From Streptomyces roseirectus (GTDB lineage: Bacteria > Actinomycetota > Actinomycetes > Streptomycetales > Streptomycetaceae): DNA of 64,000 nucleotides. The stretch covers positions 5,912,001 to 5,976,000 of the forward strand of contig NZ_CP060828.1 of the NCBI RefSeq assembly GCF_014489635.1, given 5' to 3'. The notes beneath the pieces are model-generated. The model was not told the origin of the DNA and made no database searches. It saw nothing but the letters and a program-made list of their open reading frames with translations. Shown here piece after piece: positions 8,540-17,610 of this stretch. A program made the translations under genes and the position numbers. Numbering within the stretch: the stretch's first letter is position 1; the number at the start of each line of letters is the position of its first letter.

Positions 8540-9541
8540 TCACGCGTCGCGCAGCGCCGTGCTCGCCCGTCTCGTCAGCGTCGGCCGCAGCAGCGTCGCC
8601 TCCGGCACCGGCTCCCCGGCGAGCTTGTCCATCAGCAACTCCACGGCCTGGGCGCCGACTTCACCGGACGGCAGGGCGACGGCACTGACCCCCAGGTGCG
8701 CCGCGAGATCGTCGGGACAGATCGCCGTGACCGACAGATCCCCGGGCACACTCAGCCCGAGCCGGCGGAACGCGTCGATCAACGGTTCCAGCACCGCCTC
8801 GTTGTGGACGACGACCCCGGTCAACGCCGGTTGCTCACGCAGCAGTTGCTCGGCGACCCGGCGCGCACCGAGCGGCGTCGCCTCGCAGGGGTGGACGGCG
8901 GACTGCAGCCCGGCGCGGTCGGCGGCGCCGGTGAACCCCTGGACGACGCGCTGCGCGAAGGCCGTCTGACGGACGTACACCTCGGGCGGCGACCCCACCA
9001 GCGCGACCGCCCGGTGCCCCAGCCCGGCGAGATGGTCCACGCACACCTCGCCCGCCGCGCGGAAGTCGAGGTCGATACAGGTGAGCCCCTGCGGACTGCT
9101 CGGGAAGCCGATCACCACCGTCGGCCGCTCCAGATTGCGCAGCAACGGCAGCCGGGGGTCGTGGAGTTGGACGTCCATGACGACCTGCCCGTCCACCAGC
9201 GCCGTGTCCGCGACCCGGCGCAGCCCGTCGTCGCCCTCCTCCTGCGTCAGCAGCAGCACGTCGTGGTCGTAGCGCCGCGCGGCCGTCACCACCGACACCA
9301 CGAACTGCATGACGACCGGCACGTGCATGCCGGCGCGTAAGGGGACGACGAGGGCGAGGACGTTGGAGCGGCTGGTGGCCAGCGCGCGGGCCCCGGCGTG
9401 CGGCCGGTAGCCGAGGTCGCGGATGGCGTCCTGCACCCGGCGCCGGGTCTGCTCCGAGATCGGCCGCTTGCCGCTCAGCGCGTAGGACACCGTGCTCGGG
9501 GAGACACCCGCCAGCCGCGCCACATCGGTGATCTTGACCAT
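8540..9541 (-). CDS. LacI-family regulator of the xyloside cassette (TTA codon)
   Basis: 333 aa taken from ATG at 9541, where the HTH begins (KITDVARLAGVSPSTVSYAL). A periplasmic-binding-protein fold follows (about 60-333). Its start codon shares one base with the stop of the alpha-xylosidase gene (TGATG), so it is the last, translationally coupled gene of the operon. It probably represses the operon through the palindromes near 14903-14941, with a xylose-containing sugar as inducer. Codon 68 is TTA (9338-9340 on the plus strand), making the regulator itself bldA-dependent. Confidence 0.9.
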   Translation of the reverse strand: MVKITDVARLAGVSPSTVSYALSGKRPISEQTRRRVQDAIRDLGYRPHAGARALATSRSNVLALVVPLRAGMHVPVVMQFVVSVVTAARRYDHDVLLLTQEEGDDGLRRVADTALVDGQVVMDVQLHDPRLPLLRNLERPTVVIGFPSSPQGLTCIDLDFRAAGEVCVDHLAGLGHRAVALVGSPPEVYVRQTAFAQRVVQGFTGAADRAGLQSAVHPCEATPLGARRVAEQLLREQPALTGVVVHNEAVLEPLIDAFRRLGLSVPGDLSVTAICPDDLAAHLGVSAVALPSGEVGAQAVELLMDKLAGEPVPEATLLRPTLTRRASTALRDA

Positions 9542-11793
9542 CAGCCCAACTCCACCGTGAGGAACCCGCATCCGGCCTCCGCCCGCGCCACCCGGTCCCC
9601 GGCGGCCAGCCCCCAGGGCAACGACGGATCGCTCGCGGACGCGCGCAGCGTGTGCCCCTCGCGGACGACGGTGTAACTCACCTCCCCGACGCGCACGGTG
9701 ACTTGGGCGCCCCGCTCAAGTCCGTACGCGCGCAGCGTGACCCCGTCGGCGTGCCGGTAGTCGGGCCGGTCGGCGTGCGCGCCCACCGGGATCACCGCGC
9801 CGGGCCGCACCAGCAGGGGGATGCTGGAGAACCCGTGCGTCTCGCTCACCCAGCGCGGCCCGGTGACCGTGCGCCCGGTCACGAAGTGCGTCCACTCGCC
9901 CTCGGGGACGTAATACCGCACGTCTCCCTCGTCGTTGAAGACCGGCGCGACCAACAGGTCGGGGCCCAGCATGTACTGGCGCTCCAGATGCGCGCAGCCG
10001 GGGTCGTCCGGGAACTCCAGGGCCATCGCGCGCATCACCGGCAGCCCCTCCTCGTGCGCGACGCGCGCCGTCTCGTACAGGTAGGGCATGAGGCGCAGCT
10101 TGAGACGGGTGAACAGCCGCAGTACGTCCACGGCTTCGTCGTCGAAGAGCCACGGCACGCGGTACGAGGAGCTGCCGTGCAGCCGGCTGTGCGAGGACAA
10201 CAGGCCGAAGGCGAGCCAGCGTTTGAACAGGGCCGGGGACGGGGTGCCCTCGAAGCCGCCGATGTCGTGGCTCCAGAAACCGAACCCGGACAGGCCGAGC
10301 GACAGGCCGCCGCGCAGGGACTCCGCCATCGCCTCGTACGTCGACTCGCAGTCGCCGCCCCAGTGAACGGGGTACTTCTGGCTGCCCGTTGTGGCCGAGC
10401 GGGCGAAGACGACCGCCTCGCCCTCGCCGCGGTGCTTGCGCAGGACGTCGAAGACCGTCTGGTTGTAGAGGTAGGCGTAGTAGTTGTGCATGCGCTCCGG
10501 GTCGGAGCCGTCCGACCAGGCGACGTCCGTCGGGACGCGCTCGCCGAAGTCGGTCTTGAAGCAGTCGACGCCCTGGGCGAGCAGCGCCTCCAGCTTCGCC
10601 GCGTACCAGTCGCGGGCGGCGGGGCTGGTGAAGTCGACCAGGGCCATGCCGGGTTGCCACAGGTCCCACTGCCAGACGCTGCCGTCCGGCCGCTTCAGGA
10701 GGTGGCCCAGCTCCTTGCCCTCCGCGAACAGCGGGGAGCGCTGCGCGATGTAGGGGTTGATCCACACGCAGATGTGCAGCCCCTTCGCCTTCAGCCGGGC
10801 CAGCATGCCCTCCGGGTCGGGGAAGACACGCGGGTCCCACTCGAAGTCGCACCAGTTCAGCTCACGCATCCAGAAGCAGTCGAAGTGGAAGACGGACAGC
10901 GGGAGTTGACGCTCACGCATGCCCTCGATGAACGAGGTGACGGTCTCCTCGTCGTACGCGGTGGTGAACGACGTCGACAGCCACAGCCCGAACGACCAGG
11001 CGGGCGGGAGCGCGGGGCGGCCGGTGAGCGCCGTGTACTTGCGCAGGATCTCCTTCGGGGTCGGGCCGTAGATGACGTAGTACGTCAACTCCTGTGCCTC
11101 GACGCTGAACTGGACCCGCGAGACCGCTTCGGAGCCGACCTCGAAGGACACCTTGCCCGGGTGGTCGACGAAGACGCCGTACCCGGCGTCGGTCAGGTAG
11201 AACGGCGCGTTCTTGTACGCCTGTTCGGTGGCGGTACCGCCGTCGGCGTTCCAGATGTCCACCGCCTGCCCGTTCTTGACGAGGGGTCCGAAACGCTCGC
11301 CGAGTCCGTACACCGATGTGCCGACCTTCAGGCCGAGTTGTTCGCGCAGGTAGTGGGCGCCGGTGCGGGCGTCGCTCATGATGCCCATGCCCTTGGGGCC
11401 ACTGGAGGTCAGTGAGCGGCCGTGGGCGCGGAAGTCGAGGTGCCAGGGGCCGGTGCGGGTGACCCGCAGGGACAGCTCGCCGGAGGTCAGGGTCGCGTGG
11501 CTCTCGTCGTGGGTGAGCTTCGGGGTGAACTCCGAGGCTGCCAGGTCGAATTGCGGGCTGTGCGGGGGGTCGCCCCGGAAGTGGGCGAAGGTGACGCCGA
11601 TGACGTCGGGCATGGGGGTGTGCGCGCTGATCGTCACGACCGGTCCCTTCAGCAGGTCGCCGCGGTGGCGGATGGGCTGCGTCGGCGCGTGGATCTCCAG
11701 GGCGCCGGCCGCGGCGGTGACGTCCAGGACTTCGGCCGGGTGGGCCGCGGTGATGCCGTCGCGCAGCAGCCAGTAACCATCGGTGAACTTCAC
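9541..11793 (-). CDS. yicI: GH31 alpha-xylosidase (YicI type)
   Basis: 750 aa glycoside hydrolase family 31. The nucleophile segment FKTDFGERVPTD (Asp415) matches alpha-xylosidase YicI, and WGGDC supplies the likely acid/base Asp. FWSHDIGG is the third GH31 landmark. There is no signal peptide, so it acts in the cytoplasm on imported alpha-xylosides such as isoprimeverose, the disaccharide of xyloglucan breakdown. It follows the second permease after 30 bp and overlaps the LacI start. Substrate beyond alpha-xylosyl linkage is inference; some GH31 relatives are alpha-glucosidases. Confidence 0.88.
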   Translation of the reverse strand: MKFTDGYWLLRDGITAAHPAEVLDVTAAAGALEIHAPTQPIRHRGDLLKGPVVTISAHTPMPDVIGVTFAHFRGDPPHSPQFDLAASEFTPKLTHDESHATLTSGELSLRVTRTGPWHLDFRAHGRSLTSSGPKGMGIMSDARTGAHYLREQLGLKVGTSVYGLGERFGPLVKNGQAVDIWNADGGTATEQAYKNAPFYLTDAGYGVFVDHPGKVSFEVGSEAVSRVQFSVEAQELTYYVIYGPTPKEILRKYTALTGRPALPPAWSFGLWLSTSFTTAYDEETVTSFIEGMRERQLPLSVFHFDCFWMRELNWCDFEWDPRVFPDPEGMLARLKAKGLHICVWINPYIAQRSPLFAEGKELGHLLKRPDGSVWQWDLWQPGMALVDFTSPAARDWYAAKLEALLAQGVDCFKTDFGERVPTDVAWSDGSDPERMHNYYAYLYNQTVFDVLRKHRGEGEAVVFARSATTGSQKYPVHWGGDCESTYEAMAESLRGGLSLGLSGFGFWSHDIGGFEGTPSPALFKRWLAFGLLSSHSRLHGSSSYRVPWLFDDEAVDVLRLFTRLKLRLMPYLYETARVAHEEGLPVMRAMALEFPDDPGCAHLERQYMLGPDLLVAPVFNDEGDVRYYVPEGEWTHFVTGRTVTGPRWVSETHGFSSIPLLVRPGAVIPVGAHADRPDYRHADGVTLRAYGLERGAQVTVRVGEVSYTVVREGHTLRASASDPSLPWGLAAGDRVARAEAGCGFLTVELG

Positions 11794-11823
11794 GTGGAGG
11801 GTCCTTACTTGACGGGATGGTCC

Positions 11824-12645
11824 TTACTTGACGGCACCCACGGCGATCCCGCGGGTGAGCGTGCGCTGGAAGACGAGGAAGAACACCAGGGCGGGCAACA
11901 CCCCGAGCAGAGCGGCCGCGTTGGTCATCGTGGCGTCCATCAGCCGCTGGCCCTGGAGGACACCGAGCGCGACGGACACCGTCTGGTTGTCGTTGGAGAT
12001 CAGCATCACCAGCGGCAGCAGGAACTCGTTCCACGTCCAGACGAAGAAGAAGACGAGCAGGACACCGAGGGTCGGGCGGCTCATCGGGACGACGATCCGC
12101 CACAGCACCTGCCACTTGTTCGCGCCGTCGACGTGGGCCGCCTCGATCACCTCGCGCGGGAACCTGCCGAGGACGGCCGACAGGAGGTACGTGCCGAACG
12201 CCGCCTGGATCACCGTGAACACGATGATCACGCTCAACCTCGTGTCGTACAGGCCGAGTTGCTTGCTCAGGTAGTAGACGGGGTAGACCAGCGCCTCCTG
12301 CGGGACCACGTTGGCGAGGACGAAGAAGGCGAGGATCCAGGGGCGGCCCTTCACCCGGCCGACGCCGATCGCGTAGGCGTTCAGGAGGGAGAGGACGACG
12401 GCCAGGATCGCCACCGAGCCGCTGATCAGGGTGGAGTTGACGAGTTTCTGGGTGTAGTCGACGCGGGTCCAGAAGTCCTTCAGGCCGTCGAAGTACAGGC
12501 CGTCCGGGAGACTCAGAGGGCCGCTCTGGGCGTACTCCGCGGGGGACTTGAGGGCGTTGAGGGTGACGATGAGGAACGGGGTGACCATGAAGAGGGCGGC
12601 CAGACAGAGGGCGACCAGCACCGGGTAACGGCTAAGTTTCCTCAA
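11824..12645 (-). CDS. Sugar ABC transporter permease, MalG type
   Basis: 273 aa from TTG at 12645, which overlaps the TGA of the preceding permease (AGTTGAGG) behind GGAGGAG, a clear coupled start. Six hydrophobic segments are present. The EAA loop EAAHVDGANKWQVLWRIVVP docks the ATPase. It forms the inner-membrane channel with the MalF-type partner. No ATPase gene is in the cassette, so a shared MsiK-type ATPase elsewhere is expected, as usual for Streptomyces sugar importers. Confidence 0.92.
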   Translation of the reverse strand: MRKLSRYPVLVALCLAALFMVTPFLIVTLNALKSPAEYAQSGPLSLPDGLYFDGLKDFWTRVDYTQKLVNSTLISGSVAILAVVLSLLNAYAIGVGRVKGRPWILAFFVLANVVPQEALVYPVYYLSKQLGLYDTRLSVIIVFTVIQAAFGTYLLSAVLGRFPREVIEAAHVDGANKWQVLWRIVVPMSRPTLGVLLVFFFVWTWNEFLLPLVMLISNDNQTVSVALGVLQGQRLMDATMTNAAALLGVLPALVFFLVFQRTLTRGIAVGAVK

Positions 12646-13550
12646 CTCGGCTTCTCCTCCTGCCTGTTCTGGAGCCGCAGCGCGATCAGGGAGAGCGCCA
12701 GGATCAGCACCGTCAGCACCGTCGAGATCGCCGACCCGTACCCGACCTGCGTCTTCTCGAAGAACGTGGTGAACGAGAAGTACGACGGCACGTCCGTCGC
12801 CCCGCCCGGACCGCCCTTCGTCAGGACGTACACCGCGCCGAACACCTTCAGCGCGGCGATCGTGCACCAGGTCAGCACCACGGAGATCTCGGGGCGGATC
12901 TGCGGCAGCGTGATGTGCCAGAACCGGCGCCACCAGCCGGCGCCGTCCAGCTCGGCCGCCTCGTACAGCTGCGGGTCGACGCGTTCCAGGCCGGCCATGA
13001 ACACCACGAGCGGGAAGCCGAGTTGGACCCACACCATGACGCCCATGACGCTGTAGAGCGCGAAGTCCGGGTCACCCAGCCAGTCCTGCTGCCAGCCCGA
13101 CAGGCCGACGGCTTTGAGGAGTTCGTTGAGCGAGCCGTTCTCCGGGGCGAGGATCCAGCTCCACACGATGCCGGCGACCGCGATCGGCAGCACCTGCGGG
13201 AGATAGAAGCAGGCCCGGAGGACCGTGGTGACCCTGCTGCCGAAGTGCTTGCCGACGTAGTCGAACAGGGCGGCGGCCAGCACGAGTCCGACGGCCGTGG
13301 GCAGCGCCGCCATCGCCACGACCATGAACAGGCTGTGCCGGAACGACGCCCAGAACGCCGAATCGTCCATCAGCTCGCGGTAGTTGGCGAGCCCCGCCCA
13401 CTCCGGGGTGCCGACGCCCTGCCAACGGGTGAAGCTCAGACCGGTGTTCATCAGGAACGGGACGATGACGACCGCGAGGAAGGCGAGGACGCCGGGCAGG
13501 AGGAAGGGGGCGTAGGAGGAGGCGACGGCGCGGCGGCGGGGGGCCGTCAT
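12642..13550 (-). CDS. Sugar ABC transporter permease, MalF type
   Basis: 302 aa with six predicted membrane helices and an EAA loop YEAAELDGAGWWRRFWHITLP. The ATG start overlaps the solute-binding-protein stop (ATGA). It is half of the channel of the predicted xyloside/oligosaccharide importer. Confidence 0.92.
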   Translation of the reverse strand: MTAPRRRAVASSYAPFLLPGVLAFLAVVIVPFLMNTGLSFTRWQGVGTPEWAGLANYRELMDDSAFWASFRHSLFMVVAMAALPTAVGLVLAAALFDYVGKHFGSRVTTVLRACFYLPQVLPIAVAGIVWSWILAPENGSLNELLKAVGLSGWQQDWLGDPDFALYSVMGVMVWVQLGFPLVVFMAGLERVDPQLYEAAELDGAGWWRRFWHITLPQIRPEISVVLTWCTIAALKVFGAVYVLTKGGPGGATDVPSYFSFTTFFEKTQVGYGSAISTVLTVLILALSLIALRLQNRQEEKPS

Positions 13551-14842
13551 GAGGCGGGGACGCCCTTGTCGTACGCCTTCTCCACCGCGTCGAGGTAGGC
13601 GTCCGGCTTCTCGCTGCCGGTGATGAGCTTCTGCGTCTCGGAGACCAGGACGTCGTAGAAGCCGGGGACGGGCCAGTCCGGGTAGAAGGCGAGGCCGTCA
13701 CGGCTGCTCAACGTGTTGAAATCCGTGATGAGTTGCTTCGACTTCGGGTCGGTGATCGCGTTCGTGTCCGCCGCGACCGGGACGCCGCCCTTGTTGCCGA
13801 GCAGGTTCTGGATCTTCTTCGACATGGTGATGTCGATGAAGTCGTAGGCGAGTTGCTTGTTCTTCGAACTCTTCGGCACCACCCAGAGGTTGCCGCCCGA
13901 GCCGAGCGTGAGCTTCGACTCCGGCCACAGGGTGGTGCCCCAGTCGAACCGCGCCTCCGACTGGAAACGGCCGTACCACCAGCTGCCCGAGAACAGGATC
14001 GGCGCCTTGCCCTGGAGGAAGGAGACGCCCGCCTGCTCGGCCGTCGCCCCGCTCGAACTCTTCGCCAGGTAGCCCTTCTCCACCCAGTCCGCGAACGTCT
14101 CGGCGCCGTATTTCCACGCCGCGTCGTGGAAGTCCGTCTTGCCCTTGAAGAGCTCGTAGGAGTCGACCCAGGAGCGGTCGGCCCTGGAGAGGGCGAGCTG
14201 GTAGAGGTACTGGTGGGCCATGTACTCCGCACCCGCGTTGGCCAGCGGCGTCACGCCCTGGTCCGTGAACTTCTGGAGCGCCGCTGTGAGTTGGGAGAAC
14301 GTTGTCGGGATCTGCACGCCGTGTTCGCGGAACAGGTCCTTGTTCAGGTAGAGCGTCGTGTACTCGGCGTAGTTCGGGACGCCGTACCAACTGCCCGATC
14401 CCATCACGCCGTTGGTGCCGTACCGGCTCGTGGTGCTGACGCCGGGGCTCAGGAGCTTGTCCCAGCCGCGCTTGGTCACCTCGGGCGTGAGGTCGGTCAG
14501 CAGGCCCTGCTTCGAGAGGAGGCCCGTCGTCGCGTTGCCCTTGTTGTACTCCATCAGGTCGGGCGCGTCCGAGGAGTTGAGGACCATCGGGGCCGTCTTC
14601 TGGATCTGCTCGAAGCTCTTCTCCTCGAACTTGACCTTCACACCCGGGTGTTGTGCCTCGAACTCCTTGATCGCCTCCGTCCAGGCCACGCCCATCGCGC
14701 TGTTGGGGGCCTCGTAGTGCCACAGGCGCAGGGTGGATCCGTCGTCGGATCCTCCGTCGCCGCTGCCCCCGCAGGACGCGAGGAGAAGTGCCGTGCTCAG
14801 TGCCGCCGCTGTCGTCAGGGTCCGCCGTTTTGCCGTCAACAT
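13547..14842 (-). CDS. Sugar ABC transporter solute-binding lipoprotein
   Basis: 431 aa if started at MLTAKRRTLTTAAAL, which leaves a normal lipoprotein signal with lipobox LASC (Cys24). The longer frame upstream has an unlikely Arg-rich leader containing the operator region. It is a family 1 extracellular binding protein (SBP_bac_1) tethered outside the membrane that hands sugar to the two permeases. First gene of the five-gene operon. Confidence 0.9.
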   Translation of the reverse strand: MLTAKRRTLTTAAALSTALLLASCGGSGDGGSDDGSTLRLWHYEAPNSAMGVAWTEAIKEFEAQHPGVKVKFEEKSFEQIQKTAPMVLNSSDAPDLMEYNKGNATTGLLSKQGLLTDLTPEVTKRGWDKLLSPGVSTTSRYGTNGVMGSGSWYGVPNYAEYTTLYLNKDLFREHGVQIPTTFSQLTAALQKFTDQGVTPLANAGAEYMAHQYLYQLALSRADRSWVDSYELFKGKTDFHDAAWKYGAETFADWVEKGYLAKSSSGATAEQAGVSFLQGKAPILFSGSWWYGRFQSEARFDWGTTLWPESKLTLGSGGNLWVVPKSSKNKQLAYDFIDITMSKKIQNLLGNKGGVPVAADTNAITDPKSKQLITDFNTLSSRDGLAFYPDWPVPGFYDVLVSETQKLITGSEKPDAYLDAVEKAYDKGVPAS

Positions 14843-14902
14843 CCTTGCTCTCCAAGGGAGTCGGATGGGTGTCCGGGCTGGGTCGGCGCCACGCGGTGTC
14901 CG

Positions 14903-14941
14903 TCGAATCGATTCGATGCGTGACGTCGAAGCGCTTCGACG
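14903..14941. promoter_or_regulatory. Two palindromic LacI-type operators
   Basis: TCGAATCGATTCGA (14903-14916) and CGTCGAAGCGCTTCGACG (14924-14941) are perfect palindromes sharing TCGAA-N-CG-N-TTCGA, with the central CG typical of LacI-family sites. A degraded third copy GGAAGCGATTCGA begins near 14994. They lie 60-100 bp upstream of the binding-protein start. Confidence 0.75.
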
Positions 14942-15020
14942 GAGGAAGTTATTGGGTGGCTGGAGGCGCGTCAATGGGGTGGCTGGGAATGGCGGAAGCG
15001 ATTCGACAGAGAGCCGCAGA

Positions 15021-16358
15021 TCAGGGGTGTCGTGTGTGGCGCAGGAGTGAAACGAGGAGTGCCGTGCCGGCGGCCGTGACCGGGATGACGTAGCCCGCCG
15101 TGGGGGAGACGTGTTCCGCCGTCCATCCTCCGCTCGCGCTGCCGGCGGCTATGCCGGCCAGGAGGGCGGTCACCGCTAGGGTCATGCCCTCGTTGAGGCG
15201 GCCCTCGGGGGTGTGCTGCTGGATCAGGGTCATGCCGGTGATCATCGTGGGGGCGGTGGCGGCGCCGGCGAGGAGGAGGGAGAGGGCGAGGAGGGGGAGG
15301 GAGTTGGTGAGGGTGGTGGTGAGGAGGGGGAGGGTGAGGAGGGTGGTCATCGCGGCTATGCACAGGGGGTAACGGCGGGGGTGGGGGGTGGAGTTGGCGG
15401 GGTCTTTTGCGGGGGTGGTGGCGGGAGCGGCGGGAGTGGTGGCGTTTCGGGGGGTGTTCTTTGCTCCGAACACCAGCCCCGCCACGGCTGATCCGGCCGC
15501 CTGGAGGCCCAACACCAGCCCTGCGAGGGCCTTGTGGCCCGCCTCGTCCGCGAAGGCGACCGTCGTCACCTCCGTCGCTCCGAACACCGCGCCCAGGCAC
15601 AGGCACACGGCGAGGAGCGGCGGCATGCCGGGGGCTGTGAGCGGGGAGGTGGCGGACGGGCGGCGGTGCGGGGGCGGCTCGGTCGCGCGCTGGGCGGCGA
15701 AGAGGAGGATGCCGGTGACCAGGAGGGCCGCCGCGACGAGGGTGCCGGCCTCGGGGAAGGCGTTCGCGCACAGCAGTGCGGCTAGCAACGGGCCCAGCAG
15801 GAAGCAGAGTTCGTCCGCCGCCTGCTCGAAGGAGTTCGCGGTGTGCAGGGCTTTCTCGTCGCCGGCCAGGAGGTGGGCCCAGCGGGCGCGGGACATGCCG
15901 CCGGTGTTGGGGGCGGTCGCCGTGGCGGCGTACGCGGCGAACAGCGTCCACGTCGGGGCGTCGTGACGGACGCACAGGACCAGGGTGATGGCGCCGAGTG
16001 CCGCGAACAGGGCTGCGGGGACGGCCACTTGAACCTGGCCGCGGCGGTCGACGAGGCGGGCGATGTGCGGCGCGACAACCGCCGTTGCCGCGAGGCCCGT
16101 TGCGGTGACGGCGCCGGCCAGCGCGTATGAGCCCCGCTGTCCGGCGATCATCATCACCGCGCTGACGCCGAACATGCCTGAGGGAAGGCGGGCGACGAGG
16201 TTCCCGGCGGTGAAGGCGCGGGCGCCGGGGAGGGCTAGGAGGTGGCGGTAGGGGTTGGGGTTCGGGGAGGTGCGGGGGCTGAGGTCGACGGCGATCAGGG
16301 AGTCGCCGGTCGTCGTGTAGAGGGTTTCGGGTGGGGTTCCGTGGTGGGCGTGGGGCAT
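15021..16358 (-). CDS. MFS transporter
   Basis: 445 aa with about 12 hydrophobic segments and a cytoplasmic Arg/Pro-rich loop in the middle. Family motifs such as LVDRRGQ after helix 2 fit the drug/H+ efflux branch of the major facilitator superfamily. It is divergent from the LysR gene, sharing a 94-bp intergenic region with a LysR-type box, so LysR probably controls it. Substrate unknown. No ribosome site is obvious at this ATG, and the 5' end could differ. Confidence 0.8.
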   Translation of the reverse strand: MPHAHHGTPPETLYTTTGDSLIAVDLSPRTSPNPNPYRHLLALPGARAFTAGNLVARLPSGMFGVSAVMMIAGQRGSYALAGAVTATGLAATAVVAPHIARLVDRRGQVQVAVPAALFAALGAITLVLCVRHDAPTWTLFAAYAATATAPNTGGMSRARWAHLLAGDEKALHTANSFEQAADELCFLLGPLLAALLCANAFPEAGTLVAAALLVTGILLFAAQRATEPPPHRRPSATSPLTAPGMPPLLAVCLCLGAVFGATEVTTVAFADEAGHKALAGLVLGLQAAGSAVAGLVFGAKNTPRNATTPAAPATTPAKDPANSTPHPRRYPLCIAAMTTLLTLPLLTTTLTNSLPLLALSLLLAGAATAPTMITGMTLIQQHTPEGRLNEGMTLAVTALLAGIAAGSASGGWTAEHVSPTAGYVIPVTAAGTALLVSLLRHTRHP

Positions 16359-16411
16359 GCCGCAACGGTCGTACGGCGATGATCGTCCGGTCCAACACCC
16401 GCTGCGTGCTT

Positions 16412-16434
16412 ATTCACGCGCCTGTGTTGTGAAT
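16412..16434. promoter_or_regulatory. LysR-type T-N11-A box
   Basis: ATTCAC-N11-GTGAAT, a perfect inverted repeat with 11-base spacing in the divergent MFS/LysR interval, just before the LysR -10 box TAGCTT (16441-16446). Confidence 0.65.
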
Positions 16435-16452
16435 CCTTGTTAGCTTCGCCGG

Positions 16453-17418
16453 ATGCATCGAGATCTTGATCCCCGGTTGCTCCGGGTCTTCCTCGCCGTC
16501 GCCGAGGAACTGCACTTCACGCGGGCCGCCGCGCGGCTGTTCGTCGCGCAGCAGGCGTTGAGCCGTGATGTGCGGCGGCTGGAGCGGGAGTTGGGGGTCG
16601 AGCTGTTCGTCCGGACGACGCGGCAGGTGGCTCTTACGTCGGACGGTGAACGTCTTCTGCCGTACGCCCGGCGGGTGTTGGACGCGCAGGAGGAGCTGCG
16701 TGCCGCCTTCGGGCAGGCCCGTCCGTTGCTCGTCGACCTCAACTCGCCGGGTCTCGGCACCGGTTCACTCGTGCTGGAACGGGCGCGGCGGCTCGCGCCG
16801 GAGCACGAGCTGATGGCCCGTTTCGAGAGCGGGCTGACCTGGGCCGCCGCCGAGATGATCGCGGGGCGGCTGGACGCGTCGTTCGGGCGGTACGCGGGAC
16901 TCGACCCCTCGCTGCGCGCGCGGCTCGATCATCAACTCGTCCGGTACGAGCCCATGTCCGTCGTCCTCCCCTCGGATCACCGGCTCGCCTCGTGGGACGC
17001 GGTGCCGGTGGGTGAACTCGCGGGGGAGGAGGTCTACGCGGGGGCCGGGAATCCGCGCACCCCCGAATGGACCGATCTGGCGCGGCTGTTGTTCGAGGGG
17101 CGGGGGATACGGGTCGCGCCGCCGGTGCCGATGGCCGTGGGGGAGGCGGAGTTCGGGCGTGTCATGGCCCGGTCCAGGTGGCCGGTGCTCACCGTAGTGG
17201 GGTTTCCGGCCATGCCTGGGACGGTCCAGCGGCCGCTCGTCGAGCCCGTCCCTCTGTCCCCGGTGTCACTCGTGTGGCGAAAGGGGCTGTTCCATCCGAT
17301 CTTGGCTGTACTGCGACAATCTGCGCTCGAACTCGCGGTCGAGGAATCGTGGCTGGAGTCGCCCGCCGATGGATGGATTCCAGCCATCGACATGGGCATG
17401 GCATCCGCACACAAATGA
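16453..17418 (+). CDS. LysR-family transcriptional regulator
   Basis: 321 aa. An N-terminal winged HTH (HFTRAAARLFVAQQALSRDVRRLE) and a LysR effector-binding domain are present. ATG lies six bases after TAGCTT, so the mRNA is probably leaderless. It is expected to sense a small molecule and control the divergent MFS gene and itself through the T-N11-A box at 16412-16434. Confidence 0.9.
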   Translation: MHRDLDPRLLRVFLAVAEELHFTRAAARLFVAQQALSRDVRRLERELGVELFVRTTRQVALTSDGERLLPYARRVLDAQEELRAAFGQARPLLVDLNSPGLGTGSLVLERARRLAPEHELMARFESGLTWAAAEMIAGRLDASFGRYAGLDPSLRARLDHQLVRYEPMSVVLPSDHRLASWDAVPVGELAGEEVYAGAGNPRTPEWTDLARLLFEGRGIRVAPPVPMAVGEAEFGRVMARSRWPVLTVVGFPAMPGTVQRPLVEPVPLSPVSLVWRKGLFHPILAVLRQSALELAVEESWLESPADGWIPAIDMGMASAHK

Positions 17419-17610
17419 CACATCGCACACGCGGCGCACATCCGCTGCGCTAGATTCGGCGCCCCGAGCACGGAGAGACATCGGGGGCGCGTGAACCGGG
17501 TGGGGGCCTGGTTGTGCGACATGTGCTCGGCGTTCGAACACGCGCCCAGAACTGTTCCCGGGACGGACCCGGGGTGATCCCGGAGTGCTCCCGTGGGGGG
17601 AAGTGCGCAC

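Noticed and set aside
15021..15450. Possible repeat/pseudogene because of GGGGAGGG runs on the plus strand
   Set aside because: These are the Pro/Thr/Leu-rich codons of the 3' part of the MFS gene on the minus strand; the frame is intact.
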